From assembly GCF_001423495.1 (NCBI RefSeq), contig NZ_LMOG01000017.1, positions 124,001 through 188,000 on the forward strand: a stretch of DNA of 64,000 nucleotides, written 5' to 3'. Within the stretch, counting starts at the first letter, position 1. Each line of letters begins with the position of its first letter. Both the position numbers and the translations under genes were made by a program. The notes below the pieces were generated by a model, which worked only from the letters and a program-made list of their open reading frames with translations, did no database searches and was not told where the DNA came from. This document shows, one piece after another, positions 18,483 through 27,605 of this stretch. The DNA comes from Xanthomonas sp. Leaf131 (GTDB lineage Bacteria; Pseudomonadota; Gammaproteobacteria; Xanthomonadales; Xanthomonadaceae).

Positions 18483-20156
18483 TCAGCGCCGCAGCCAGGC
18501 GATCAGCAAGGCGACCGAACCGGCCGTGCCGCTGACCCAGCTCCACACCGGCACCGTGCCCAGATACCAGCCGTTCGGATGCAGGCCGTACAGCACGGCG
18601 GCGACCACCAGCAGGCCGCTGCCGGTGATGGCGGTGACCACGCGTGTCTGCAATTTGCGCAGGCTCAGGTCCAGCGCGCGCAGTTCGGCCGAACGGATGT
18701 CGATCTGATGGCGGCCCTCCACCTGCTGCTTCAACCAGCTGTGCACCAGGCGCGGCATGTCCGGCGCGTGGGTCATGATTTCCGGTAGCCGCTTGCGCAA
18801 CTCGCCCAGCACCCGGCGCGGGCTGTAGCGCTCGCGCAGGATGCGTTCGAGCACCGGCCGCGCCACTGCCCAGATATCCAGTTTCGGATCCAGCTGACGA
18901 CCGACACCTTCGATGTTGAGCAAGGTCTTCTGCAACAGGATCAGCTGCGGCTGCAGCGTCAGTTCGTAGCGCTGCGCGACGCGGAACAATTTGATCAGCA
19001 CTTCGGCCAGCGAAATCTCCGACAACGGCCGGGTGAAGTACGGCTCGCACACCGAGCGCGCGGCCGCTTCCAGTTCGTCGATGCGCACGTTGCTGGGCAT
19101 CCAGCCCGCCTCCACGTGCAGCTCGGCCATGCGCCGATAATCCTTGTGGAAGATCGCCATGAAGTTCTCGGCCAGGTAGTACTGATCTTCCTGCGAGAGC
19201 TGGCCCATGATGCCGAAATCCAGCGCGATGAACCGCGGATTGAGCCGGCGCTCCGGATCCGAATCGACCCAGATGTTGCCGGCATGCGCATCGGCATGGA
19301 AGAAATTGTCGCGGAACACCTGCGTGTAGAACACGCGCACGCCCTTGGCCGCCAGCGCCTTGCGGTCGATGCCGGCCGCATCGAGCTTGGCGATGTCGTC
19401 GGAGGGAATGCCGTACACGCGCTCCAGGGTGAGCGCACGTTCGGCGGTGTGCGACCAGATCACCTCGGGCACATACAGATCGTCCGAGCCTTCCCAGAAC
19501 CGGCGCAGCACGCTGGCGTTGGCGCCTTCGCGCTGCAGATCCAGTTCGGCCGATAGGGTGCCTTCGATCTCGGCCACCACTTCGCGCGGGCGGATCTTGT
19601 CCGCACGCGGGTGGGTGCGTTCGACCAGCGTGGCCAGCGACTGCAGCAGCGCGATATCGGCGTCGATCTGGCGCTCGATGTCCGGGCGCAGCACCTTGAC
19701 CACCACTTCGCGACGCACGCCATTGGCGTCCGGCGGCAAGGTTGCCGCATGCACCTGCGCGATCGAGGCCGAGGCCAGCGGCACGGTGTCGAAGGCGGCA
19801 AATGCCACGCTCACCGGCAAGCCCAAGGCGCGCTCCACGATCAGCCGCGCCGCTTCGCCGTCGAACGGCTTGACCCGGTCCTGCAGCAGGGTCAATTCGT
19901 CGGCCACGTCGGCCGGAATCAGGTCGCGCCGGGTGGACAGGATCTGCCCGAACTTGACGAAGATCGGCCCCAGTTCCTGCAACGCCAATCGCAGGCGCGC
20001 ACCGCGCGATTGCGCGGCGATCTCGGCGCTGGCGCGGGGCACGAACGGCTTGGCCAGACGCAGCCAGCGCTCGGCCGGCGTGTCCTGCAGCAGGTCGTCC
20101 AGGCGATAACGCAGGATCACCCGGCCGATGCGGCTGGCCCGCAGCAGCGCCTTCAT
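18483..20156 (-). CDS. ubiB: Ubiquinone biosynthesis regulatory ATPase/kinase-like protein
   Basis: 557 residues from ATG 20156. An atypical ABC1/ADCK-family protein required for coenzyme Q biosynthesis, membrane-anchored by its C-terminal hydrophobic hairpin ([13 protein letters not shown] and [18 protein letters not shown]). Family motifs are [21 protein letters not shown], the Ala-rich loop [11 protein letters not shown], and the [21 protein letters not shown] catalytic-loop equivalents. It overlaps ubiJ by 4 bp (ATGA), giving a ubiJ-ubiB operon. In E. coli the order is ubiE-ubiJ-ubiB; ubiE is not in this window. Confidence 0.97.
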   Translation of the reverse strand: MKALLRASRIGRVILRYRLDDLLQDTPAERWLRLAKPFVPRASAEIAAQSRGARLRLALQELGPIFVKFGQILSTRRDLIPADVADELTLLQDRVKPFDGEAARLIVERALGLPVSVAFAAFDTVPLASASIAQVHAATLPPDANGVRREVVVKVLRPDIERQIDADIALLQSLATLVERTHPRADKIRPREVVAEIEGTLSAELDLQREGANASVLRRFWEGSDDLYVPEVIWSHTAERALTLERVYGIPSDDIAKLDAAGIDRKALAAKGVRVFYTQVFRDNFFHADAHAGNIWVDSDPERRLNPRFIALDFGIMGQLSQEDQYYLAENFMAIFHKDYRRMAELHVEAGWMPSNVRIDELEAAARSVCEPYFTRPLSEISLAEVLIKLFRVAQRYELTLQPQLILLQKTLLNIEGVGRQLDPKLDIWAVARPVLERILRERYSPRRVLGELRKRLPEIMTHAPDMPRLVHSWLKQQVEGRHQIDIRSAELRALDLSLRKLQTRVVTAITGSGLLVVAAVLYGLHPNGWYLGTVPVWSWVSGTAGSVALLIAWLRR

Positions 20157-20797
20157 GCCGCACCTCCGGCAGCGCGCAGACGGGTCACGCGGGCGGCCAG
20201 CCGTTCGACGTCGTCGCGCAGTTCGTCGACATCGTCGTGAAAGGCCTCCAGTTCGGCGCGCGGCACCACATCGCGCGATTCTTCGGTCACGAATTCGGCC
20301 GCGCTCTGCGCCAGATCCACCGCGCTGCGGCGCGCCTGCTGCAGCGCTGCGCGCACCGTGCTGGCGATCTGCACGCCGAGGATCTCGCCGAACACCGCCA
20401 CGAACGGCAATTGCCAATCCGGATCGAACCGCCCTGCCAGTTGCTGCAGCTGCCGCGCCAGCTCCGCATCGCCGGAGACCTTGAGCCGCCCGGCCGGCGC
20501 GCCGCTGCGGCGCGTGTTGGCCAGGAACGGCAGCTGGCCAAGTAAGCCGGCCAGGCTGCTGCGCACGGCCAGATCCGGCTCCTGCGCCTGGTCCACCGGG
20601 CCGACCAGCAGCCGGCGCTCGTGCACGCGGATCTGCAGGGCCAAAGCCGGCGCCTCCAGGGTCAGCGCGATGCGTTGCCCTTCCAGCGGCAGCAGGGCGT
20701 CGCGGGTATCCGGGTCCAGCGCCAGCGCGCGGTTGAGCGCGGCTTGCAGGGCCTGGCCGGCGAGCGGCTTGAGTGAGTTGAACAGGGATCCGGGCAT
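20153..20797 (-). CDS. ubiJ: Ubiquinone biosynthesis accessory factor
   Basis: 214 residues. An SCP2-type lipid-binding protein that scaffolds the aerobic ubiquinone-synthesis complex. The N-terminal SCP2 fold covers about residues 10-115 ([34 protein letters not shown]), and the C terminus is a charged helix with coiled-coil character ([20 protein letters not shown]). Size and order match UbiJ (about 200 residues). The start ATG lies 194 bp from the divergent ddl gene. Translationally coupled to ubiB. Confidence 0.9.
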   Translation of the reverse strand: MPGSLFNSLKPLAGQALQAALNRALALDPDTRDALLPLEGQRIALTLEAPALALQIRVHERRLLVGPVDQAQEPDLAVRSSLAGLLGQLPFLANTRRSGAPAGRLKVSGDAELARQLQQLAGRFDPDWQLPFVAVFGEILGVQIASTVRAALQQARRSAVDLAQSAAEFVTEESRDVVPRAELEAFHDDVDELRDDVERLAARVTRLRAAGGAA

Positions 20798-20991
20798 GGG
20801 CGCATTCTACCGTCCCTGCATGTCGCCACTGCTTGATGGTGGTGTCGCGAGTGCACGCCGGAGGCGGACGCGGCGGTCATGGCAGGTCGCCTCGGTGGCA
20901 AGGCCGCTTGCATTGGTCATGGAGGACTTCCTTCAGCGCGCCGGCCGCGGGCATGCTGGCGACCTCATTGAACACGTGGCAGGAGCAGGCA

Positions 20992-22095
20992 ATGCGCAAG
21001 ATCCGGGTCGGTCTGATCTTCGGCGGTAAATCGGCCGAGCACGAGGTCTCGCTGCAATCGGCGAGAAATATTCTGGATGCGCTCGATCCGCAGCGCTTCG
21101 AGCCGGTGCTGATCGGCATCGACAAGCAAGGCCAGTGGCACGTCAACGACCCCGACAGCTTCCTGCTCCACGCCGACGACCCGGCGCGCATCGCCTTGCA
21201 TCGCAGTGGTCGCGGCGTGGCGCTATTGCCGGGCGCGCAGCAACAGCAGTTGCGTCCGACCCAGCCGGAACACGCACTGGCCCAGATCGATGTGGTGTTT
21301 CCGATCGTGCATGGAACCTTGGGCGAAGACGGCTCCCTGCAAGGGCTGCTGCGCATGGCCAATCTTCCGTTCGTCGGCTCCGGCGTGCTCGGCTCGGCAC
21401 TGGCGATGGACAAGGACCTGGCCAAACGCGTACTGCGCGATGCCGGGCTGGAGGTGGCGCCGTTCGCCTGCTTCAATCGCCACACCGCCGCACATGCCGA
21501 TGTGGATGCGTTGATCGCGCAGTTCGGTTTGCCGTTGTTCGTCAAACCGGCCAACCAGGGCTCCTCGGTCGGCGTCAGCCAGGTGCGCACCGCAGAGGAG
21601 TTTGCCGCAGCGCTTGCGTTGGCGCTGGCCTACGACCACAAGGTGCTGGTGGAAGCGGCGATTGCCGGGCGCGAGATCGAATGCGCGGTGCTGGGCAATG
21701 CCACCCCGCAGGCCAGCGTGTGCGGCGAAGTGGTGGTGCACGACGCGTTTTACTCTTACGAGACCAAGTACATCAGCGAACACGGCGCCGAGATCGTGAT
21801 CCCTGCCGACATCGATACGCAGACACAGCAGCGCATCCAGCAGATTGCCGTGCAGGCTTACCAGGCGCTGGACTGCGCCGGCATGGCGCGTGTTGACATA
21901 TTTCTATGCGCAGACGGCCGCATCGTGATCAACGAGGTCAACACACTGCCGGGCTTCACCCGGATCAGCATGTATCCCAAGTTGTGGCAGGCAAGCGGGC
22001 TGGACTATCGGAGTTTGATTACGCGGTTGATCGAGCTGGCGCTGCAGCGACATGCCGAAGATCAACTCCTACGCAGTGCAGTGGAACCGCACTGA
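20992..22095 (+). CDS. ddl: D-alanine--D-alanine ligase
   Basis: 367 residues from ATG 20992, with AGGAG at 20981. Makes D-Ala-D-Ala for peptidoglycan using ATP. ATP-grasp blocks are [74 protein letters not shown] and [18 protein letters not shown]. It is outside the dcw cell-division cluster here, so it is the DdlA-like free-standing enzyme; a second ddl may exist elsewhere. Its stop overlaps the start of the GNAT gene (TGATG). Confidence 0.95.
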   Translation: MRKIRVGLIFGGKSAEHEVSLQSARNILDALDPQRFEPVLIGIDKQGQWHVNDPDSFLLHADDPARIALHRSGRGVALLPGAQQQQLRPTQPEHALAQIDVVFPIVHGTLGEDGSLQGLLRMANLPFVGSGVLGSALAMDKDLAKRVLRDAGLEVAPFACFNRHTAAHADVDALIAQFGLPLFVKPANQGSSVGVSQVRTAEEFAAALALALAYDHKVLVEAAIAGREIECAVLGNATPQASVCGEVVVHDAFYSYETKYISEHGAEIVIPADIDTQTQQRIQQIAVQAYQALDCAGMARVDIFLCADGRIVINEVNTLPGFTRISMYPKLWQASGLDYRSLITRLIELALQRHAEDQLLRSAVEPH

Positions 22096-22577
22096 TGCAC
22101 ACATCGCAGGTGCGCGCAGTGCAGTTGCACGATCACCCGGCACTGCTCGCACTCAATAACGCGCATGCCACCGAATTGTCGTTGCTGGATGCCGATGGAC
22201 TGGCCGCATTGTTGCAACTGGCCTGGCACGCACGCATCGTCGCGCCGGCGGATGGTCTGTTGATCGCGTTGGATCAGAGCGCGGCCTACGCCAATCCAAA
22301 CTTTGCCTGGATGGCGCAACGCTTCGCGCGCTTCGTCTACATCGACCGCATCGTGATCGCCGCACATGCGCAGGGGCATGGCCTTGCCAGGCAGTTGTAT
22401 GACGACCTCATCCGCCTCGCGCGTGCGGCAGCGCAACCGCGGCTGGTGTGCGAGGTCAATCTGCTCCCACCCAATCCAGCATCGCTGGCGCTGCATCTGC
22501 AGCTTGGTTTTTTACCAATCGGCGATGCACTGCTGGCTAACGGCAAGCACGTGCAATACCTCGAAAAACTGCTTTGA
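22095..22577 (+). CDS. GNAT-family N-acetyltransferase, coupled to ddl
   Basis: 160 residues from ATG 22095, whose A is shared with the TGA stop of ddl, implying translational coupling. The acetyl-CoA loop is VIAAHAQGHGLARQLYDDL and the GNAT end is PASLALHLQLGFLPIGD. RFVYIDRIVI precedes it as the core strand. I see no specific substrate. Coupling to ddl suggests an amino-acid or cell-wall-precursor substrate, but this is inference. Confidence 0.87.
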   Translation: MHTSQVRAVQLHDHPALLALNNAHATELSLLDADGLAALLQLAWHARIVAPADGLLIALDQSAAYANPNFAWMAQRFARFVYIDRIVIAAHAQGHGLARQLYDDLIRLARAAAQPRLVCEVNLLPPNPASLALHLQLGFLPIGDALLANGKHVQYLEKLL

Positions 22578-22614
22578 AACAGACGCAACTCAGCTGCACA
22601 GCGTCCATAACGCA

Positions 22615-22646
22615 CATGGCCCGCCTCCTTGCGGAAGCGGGCCATG
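22615..22646. terminator. Bidirectional terminator-like hairpin
   Basis: A 10-bp perfect stem (CATGGCCCGC / GCGGGCCATG) with a 12-nt partly paired loop, between the convergent GNAT and DUF1328 genes. T runs are weak on both sides. Confidence 0.55.
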
Positions 22647-22695
22647 CGAGCGTCAATCGGCAGCGCCGCTGCCGTGACGTATCGCAGCTAGGGCG

Positions 22696-22854
22696 TTAAA
22701 CCTTGCCGCGACGGAACATCGAGATCACTGCCAGGATCAGGAACACCACAAACAGGATCCAGGCGATGTTGGTCGCCGCACCGGCGATACCACTGAAGCC
22801 CAGCACAGCAGCGATGATGGCGATGACGAAGAAGATGATGGCGTAATGCAGCAT
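22696..22854 (-). CDS. DUF1328-family small membrane protein (YtjA-like)
   Basis: 52 residues, too short for most predictors. [14 protein letters not shown] and [20 protein letters not shown] are two membrane spans, followed by the basic end MFRRGKV. This is the typical DUF1328/YtjA pattern of stress-linked inner-membrane peptides. It lies 64 bp downstream of oleD on the same strand and may be read through from it. Confidence 0.85.
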   Translation of the reverse strand: MLHYAIIFFVIAIIAAVLGFSGIAGAATNIAWILFVVFLILAVISMFRRGKV

Positions 22855-22918
22855 GGCAAGGATTCCAGAAGTTGTCGTGCCGAATCGGCGCAGACGTATC
22901 CTGAAGATGTGGCGGTCT

Positions 22919-23929
22919 TTACCGGGTGATGGCGATGTCGTTGGAAGATGAGGATCGCAGCCGCTGCAGGCCTTCTTCGATGCTGATGCGCGGCACATAA
23001 CCGAAGTCGCGACGCGCCGGTTCCATGCTGTACCAATGCGGCGTGCACAGCTGTTCTACCAGAAACCGCGTCAGCGGCACTTCGCCAGGCAGGCGCAACA
23101 GTGGCCACAATGTTTCGCACACCGCACCGATCCGATAAGCGGTCTTGAACGACAGCGAGCGCGTCACTGCCGGCGCATCCACTGCCGCCAGCAAGCGATT
23201 GAGCAACTCGCGCATCGGCAGGGGCTCGCCGTTGGAAATAAAATACGCTTTGCCCGCGCAGGCAGCACCGTGTGCGAGGTGCTCGAAGGCATCGAAGTGT
23301 GCCTGTGCGGCATTGTCGATGTAGGTGCTGTCCACCAGGTTGCCGCCGTCGCCGACCATGCGCAGCCGCCCGGCGCGCGCGCGCGCGGCCAGACGCGGCA
23401 GCAGGTGATTGTCGCCCGGCCCCCAGATCAGACGCGGGCGCAAGGCCACTGTCGCCAGTTGCGCATCGTTGGCCGCCAGCACCGCACGCTCGGCAATCGC
23501 CTTGGTGGCCGCATACGCCGCGCGCAGATCTTCGCCATACGGAACTTCGTCGGCACCCAGACCTTCCACAGGATTGGTGGCGCGATGGGTCACGCTGGGT
23601 GTGGAGGTGTAGATCAGGCGCGGCACGCCATTGGCCCGGCACGCATCGATCACGTTTTGCGTGCCCACCACATTGGCCTGGTGATAGCTGTCGTAGCTGC
23701 CCCATGCACCCGCCTTGGCGGCATTGTGGAAGACCGCATCGATACCGGCGAAGGCGTGTCGCACCGCTTGCGGGTCGGCCAGGTCGCCGCGGATCTGGCC
23801 CACGCCCAAGGTCTGCAGAATCGGGTAATCGCCGCGCTGGAAACTCACCACCTCATGCCCGCGCGCGCGCAGGCCGCGGCACAACGCCTGGCCGAGAAAG
23901 CCACCACCACCGGTCACCAGCACCTTCAT
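22919..23929 (-). CDS. oleD: 2-alkyl-3-oxoalkanoate reductase, olefin biosynthesis
   Basis: 336 residues from ATG 23929. In the head-to-head olefin pathway OleD reduces the OleA product (2-alkyl-3-ketoacid) to the beta-hydroxy acid with NADPH. It is an extended short-chain dehydrogenase: [14 protein letters not shown] at residues 8-21, [24 protein letters not shown], and the catalytic YAATK (YxxxK) with upstream TSTPS supplying Ser/Thr. [19 protein letters not shown] is the usual 3-beta-HSD-like block. The assignment rests on fold plus the oleA, oleB and oleC genes within 10 kb; alone it could be another epimerase. Confidence 0.88.
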   Translation of the reverse strand: MKVLVTGGGGFLGQALCRGLRARGHEVVSFQRGDYPILQTLGVGQIRGDLADPQAVRHAFAGIDAVFHNAAKAGAWGSYDSYHQANVVGTQNVIDACRANGVPRLIYTSTPSVTHRATNPVEGLGADEVPYGEDLRAAYAATKAIAERAVLAANDAQLATVALRPRLIWGPGDNHLLPRLAARARAGRLRMVGDGGNLVDSTYIDNAAQAHFDAFEHLAHGAACAGKAYFISNGEPLPMRELLNRLLAAVDAPAVTRSLSFKTAYRIGAVCETLWPLLRLPGEVPLTRFLVEQLCTPHWYSMEPARRDFGYVPRISIEEGLQRLRSSSSNDIAITR

Positions 23930-24127
23930 TGCGCCACATCCATCGTTCCTGCAGGGCGCACACAATAGCCGGACCGGACTGTGATCGCGATGCCGCTCGC
24001 GCAGCCGGCCGTCTGCGGCTTACGCAAGCCATTGATCGCAAAGAGCTTCATAAATCTTCATCGCGACATCAGGCAGTTCATTCGCGCCGCTGGCGTCATG
24101 GCCGGACCCTGGATCGCTGGAGTCACC

Positions 24128-25369
24128 ATGACCCGTCTGTCGCTGCTGTTGTCCGCCGTGCTCGTCATCTTCCCGCTGCATGCCGCCCCGCCGATTGCTT
24201 CTCCAAGAGCCGCTTCTCCAAGAGCCGCCTCTGCAAACGCCGCCACCCCAGGAACTGCCACGCCAAGTCCATCGGCTGCCGCGTCACCGGCTGTGCCTCC
24301 GGCAGCCACCACGCCGCCTGCCATCGATGACGGCTGGCCGGTCGCCAGCACCGCCGCCAGCGGCTGGAACCTGCCCGTGCTGGCGCAGATGGAACAGGCA
24401 CTGGCTGCCGATCTGGCGCCCTCCACCACCAGCGTGCTGATCGTGCGCGACGGCGTGCTGGTCTACGAACATTATCTGGGCGATGCCGATCGCCAGACCT
24501 TGCACGACACCCGCTCGTTGACCAAGAGCGTCACCGGGTTGCTGGTCGGTGCGGCGATCGCGCGCAAGTTGATCCCCAACGCGCAAGCCAAGGTCTACGA
24601 CTACTTCGGCGATCGCCAATGGCAGCATCCCGATCCACGCAAGCGCGACATCACCCTCGAAGACCTGCTCACGATGAGCTCGCAGCTGGAATGCAACGAC
24701 GACAACGCCTTCTCCGCCGGCAACGAAGAGCGCATGTATGTGAGTGCGGACTGGACGCAGTTCGCCCTGGATCTGCCGATCCGTGGCTACGCTCCGTGGA
24801 TGCAGCGGCCTGCACAGAGCCCGCACGGCCGCGCGTTTTCGTATTGCACCGCAGGCTCCTTCCTGCTCGGCGCGGCGCTGGAAAAAGCCAGCGGGCAGCG
24901 GCTGCAGGCGTTCTCCGCACAAGTGCTCGAAAAGCCGCTCGGGATCGAGCAGGCGCAGTGGAATGTCTCGTCCGAAGGGGTGGGCATGGGCGGTGGCGGT
25001 ACCCGTTACCGCAGCCGCGACCTGGCCAAACTCGGTCAATTGCTGCTTGCGCAAGGACGCTGGCAGGGTCGCCAGGTCATTCCCGCCGACTGGGTGCGAG
25101 CGATGACCAGCGTGCATGCGCAGGCACGCGAGGACGCCGATTATGGCTACCAACTCTGGCACTTCCTGTTCCCGGTGCGCGGCGTTCAACGCGACACCTG
25201 GGCGATGTCCGGCAATGGCGGCAACTACGTCTTCGTCGTGCCCGAGGAGCGGCTGGTGGTGGTGCTCACGCGCAGCGCTTACAACACCCGGCAGATGCAT
25301 CAGCAATCGCATCGGTTGCTGACCGACTATGTGCTCAAGGCGCTACCTGAGGCCAACCAGGCGCGCTGA
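24128..25369 (+). CDS. Serine hydrolase, beta-lactamase/class C-like, exported
   Basis: 413 residues from ATG 24128. The signal peptide ends at about residue 20 (FPLHAAP). A low-complexity Ala/Pro/Ser linker (about 20-70, including the repeated AASPRAAS unit) precedes a class C-type hydrolase domain. The active-site SxxK is SLTK near residue 137. A YxN-equivalent YCTAGS and a GNGG near the end stand for the third motif. EDLLTMSSQLE and PLGIEQAQWN are family blocks. A penicillin-binding-like or esterase activity in the periplasm is plausible. It interrupts the ole region on the plus strand between oleD and the TPR regulator. Confidence 0.87.
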   Translation: MTRLSLLLSAVLVIFPLHAAPPIASPRAASPRAASANAATPGTATPSPSAAASPAVPPAATTPPAIDDGWPVASTAASGWNLPVLAQMEQALAADLAPSTTSVLIVRDGVLVYEHYLGDADRQTLHDTRSLTKSVTGLLVGAAIARKLIPNAQAKVYDYFGDRQWQHPDPRKRDITLEDLLTMSSQLECNDDNAFSAGNEERMYVSADWTQFALDLPIRGYAPWMQRPAQSPHGRAFSYCTAGSFLLGAALEKASGQRLQAFSAQVLEKPLGIEQAQWNVSSEGVGMGGGGTRYRSRDLAKLGQLLLAQGRWQGRQVIPADWVRAMTSVHAQAREDADYGYQLWHFLFPVRGVQRDTWAMSGNGGNYVFVVPEERLVVVLTRSAYNTRQMHQQSHRLLTDYVLKALPEANQAR

Positions 25370-26043
25370 TAAAACCTCTCTAACGCTGTATCGATGACGC
25401 CAACGTGCTGACTGCACTCGCCTTCGTTGACGAGTGCAGTAATGTCAGGAATGGCAGTGACATTGCAGATCAAAAGGAGCCGATCAGACCGCACCGCATC
25501 TGAAGGCCGCGCTGCATGCAATGCTCGCAACACTGCTTATAACCACGCACACCGACCCTCTCGACTGGTCCTTGCCCGGCCACCGTCGCGGGACCTTACG
25601 CGGCATGGATGCCGCGTAAGAGCTTACAAGGACGTACTTGCAGCGTGTCCCGCGATGGTGGCCGGGCAAGGGCCCTGCAGAAAAACCGCAGACCAAGCGC
25701 TCTACACCCGAGGCATCCGCACCGCTCGATCAGCTTTCAAGGCAACCGAGAGCTTGAGCTTCGTCGCAGTTGGCTGCTCCCAAGCCGAGCGGGTCGAGGG
25801 CGCGATGCCCTCACCGCTTGCAAGACACGCCGTGAATCCATCCGTGGAGGCTCGGTAGCGGCATCCATGCCGCCACACGGTCCCGCAATCAGTAAGGACA
25901 TCGCACCTTGCAACGTGGTCGTGTACTGATGGAAACCACAAACCCGGCCGCGCCGCGCCTGCAGGTGAGCGCAGTTGTTGGATGTAGCACACATACGCTG
26001 CGATTTGAGCACGCAGCCGAGCTAACTCACTGGCTAGGGTGTC
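25370..26043. other. 674-bp gene-free region between serine hydrolase and TPR regulator
   Basis: No coding sequence is convincing here. It holds the nested inverted repeat at 25570-25671 and, around 25850-25900, a partial relative carrying GCGGCATCCATGCCGC followed by CACGGTCCCGC. The rest is unremarkable. Confidence 0.7.
25570..25671. repeat. Nested inverted-repeat element
   Basis: Outer arms 25570-25593 and 25648-25671 (CCTTGCCCGGCCACC...) are inverted repeats with one mismatch in 24 bp. The inner palindrome 25595-25620 (CTTACGCGGCAT-GG-ATGCCGCGTAAG) has a 12-bp stem and 2-bp loop. Between them is AGCTTACAAGGACGTACTTG. It encodes no protein, and a fragment lies 250 bp away. The compact hairpin-within-hairpin looks like a dispersed MITE or REP-like element. 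Confidence 0.7.
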
Positions 26044-27591
26044 TCAACCACGCTCGGAAGTCGCATCTGCCGGCAACAGATTACGAGCACGCAGTTGCGT
26101 GCGCTGGGCAGCAAGATCGGTATCAATGCGCGCCAGCAACGCTACAAACTCCGGCCATGTACGCAGCGGTTGCAGCAGCGGCGACTGCCGCAGATAGCCG
26201 GCGTTACGGTAGCCGGCGGCTTCGGCGCGCTGCAGGGCGCGCATCGCCGCGTCCGGCGCATCCGCGCAGAGCAGCAGCATTGCCGCATCGACTGCATCGA
26301 ACGGGTCGCCGCCGCGCTCCACACTGACCAGTAATTCCTGCGCGCGCGCACGCAGTGTTGCGGCCTCCGGTAGCGGCTGCGCCTGCAGCGTCCACGCCAC
26401 CGTCTGCGCGAAGCTGCCTTGTGGTCGAAGCTGCACCGCACGCAGCGCCGCTGCACGCGCAAGCGCTTTGTCGCCACGCATCCACGCAAGCTCGGCCTGC
26501 AGCAACGATAGCCCGGCATACTCGGTGCCGCGGCTCTGCGCCTCGTTCAATGCCGTCTGCGCTTCGGCCGCACGGCCATGTTCGAACAGGAATGTGGGCC
26601 AGGCCAGGTTGGAGAACGGGTTGTCTGGATACAGCTGAAAGTTCTTCCGGTAACGCGCTTCGGCGGCGCTCGCATAGCCAAGCAAACTCAGATTGCTGGC
26701 GATCTGGATCGGCAGGAATCGCACACGCGCGGTGTCGCGCACCGCCAGGTTGGCCGACAGTGCCTGCACCAGTTTTCCCTGCCGTTCGTACAGATACGCA
26801 GCCGAGCCGCGCACTGCATCGGCATTGGGATCCAGCTGCAATGCCTGTTCGTAGGCGGCCAGGGCACCGCCATTGCGGCCCTGACAATCCAGCGCATAAC
26901 CACGCGCGGCGTACGCTGCCGCCAGGCCAGGTTGCACGACCACAACAGCATCGGCCAACCGCAAGGCCTGCAGCGCAAACGCTGCATCCCCGTCGTATTG
27001 GCACACGCGCGCACTGTAAGCGCGGCTGAGGCCGAGCTGCGCCTGTCGGTCGTCCGGCGCTTCCTGCAGGCGTTGACGATACAAGCCGATCGCGCGTTCG
27101 TTGTCGTCGCGCTGGCCGATACCGGCGTAGTAGTCCGCACGTTGCAACAATGCAGCTTGCGCTGGTGGCGCATTGCGCGTTTGCAGCCACCAGGTCGCGC
27201 CAACGCAGAGCAGCAGCGCACCTGCCGCAACGATCCAGGCACCACGACGCGGCACCGCACCTGCAGGCGGTGCTTGGTCCGACTGCACCGGCACGCACAG
27301 CTGATAGCCCTGTCCGCGTACCGAGCGCAGGTAACGCGGCTGCCGCGAATCGTCGCCCAAGGCCTGGCGCAGCAGACGCACACGCTGGGTGACAGTTTCT
27401 TCGTTGACCAGCGCCGGTGCCCACACGTTCTGGATCAACTCGTCGAAATCCACCACCCGCTGCCCCTGCTGCAACAGATAGTGCAGCAGGCGGAAACTCA
27501 GCCCGCCAACCTCGAGCGCAACACCGTCGCGTTCCACGCGCTGGCGTGCCACATCGATGCGCAGGTCATCCAGACGATAACGCGCGTGCAT
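26044..27591 (-). CDS. ToxR/CadC-like membrane regulator with TPR sensor domain
   Basis: 515 residues from ATG 27591. The N-terminal OmpR/PhoB-type winged helix (about 1-100) shows the CadC pattern: LSFRLLHYLLQQGQRVVDFDEL, ETVTQRVRLLRQALGDDSR, YLRSVRGQGYQL. One membrane span follows (WIVAAGALLLCVGATWWL, about 118-135). The large periplasmic part is tetratricopeptide-like (GDAAFALQALRLADAV, GGALAAYEQALQLDPNAD). No receiver domain or phosphorylatable Asp. It starts 14 bp after the oleC stop, so it is co-transcribed with oleC and is a candidate olefin or envelope regulator. Confidence 0.88.
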   Translation of the reverse strand: MHARYRLDDLRIDVARQRVERDGVALEVGGLSFRLLHYLLQQGQRVVDFDELIQNVWAPALVNEETVTQRVRLLRQALGDDSRQPRYLRSVRGQGYQLCVPVQSDQAPPAGAVPRRGAWIVAAGALLLCVGATWWLQTRNAPPAQAALLQRADYYAGIGQRDDNERAIGLYRQRLQEAPDDRQAQLGLSRAYSARVCQYDGDAAFALQALRLADAVVVVQPGLAAAYAARGYALDCQGRNGGALAAYEQALQLDPNADAVRGSAAYLYERQGKLVQALSANLAVRDTARVRFLPIQIASNLSLLGYASAAEARYRKNFQLYPDNPFSNLAWPTFLFEHGRAAEAQTALNEAQSRGTEYAGLSLLQAELAWMRGDKALARAAALRAVQLRPQGSFAQTVAWTLQAQPLPEAATLRARAQELLVSVERGGDPFDAVDAAMLLLCADAPDAAMRALQRAEAAGYRNAGYLRQSPLLQPLRTWPEFVALLARIDTDLAAQRTQLRARNLLPADATSERG

Positions 27592-27605
27592 CAGTGGACT
27601 CGGCG

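Noticed and set aside
20157-20417. An N-terminal extension of ubiB by 87 residues
   Set aside because: It overlaps ubiJ in another frame and is Arg-rich noise. The 4-bp ATGA overlap with start at 20156 is the normal operon arrangement.
24180-24330. Frameshift or pseudogene in the serine hydrolase linker
   Set aside because: The repetitive Ala/Pro stretch stays in frame and the hydrolase motifs follow intact, so it is a low-complexity linker.
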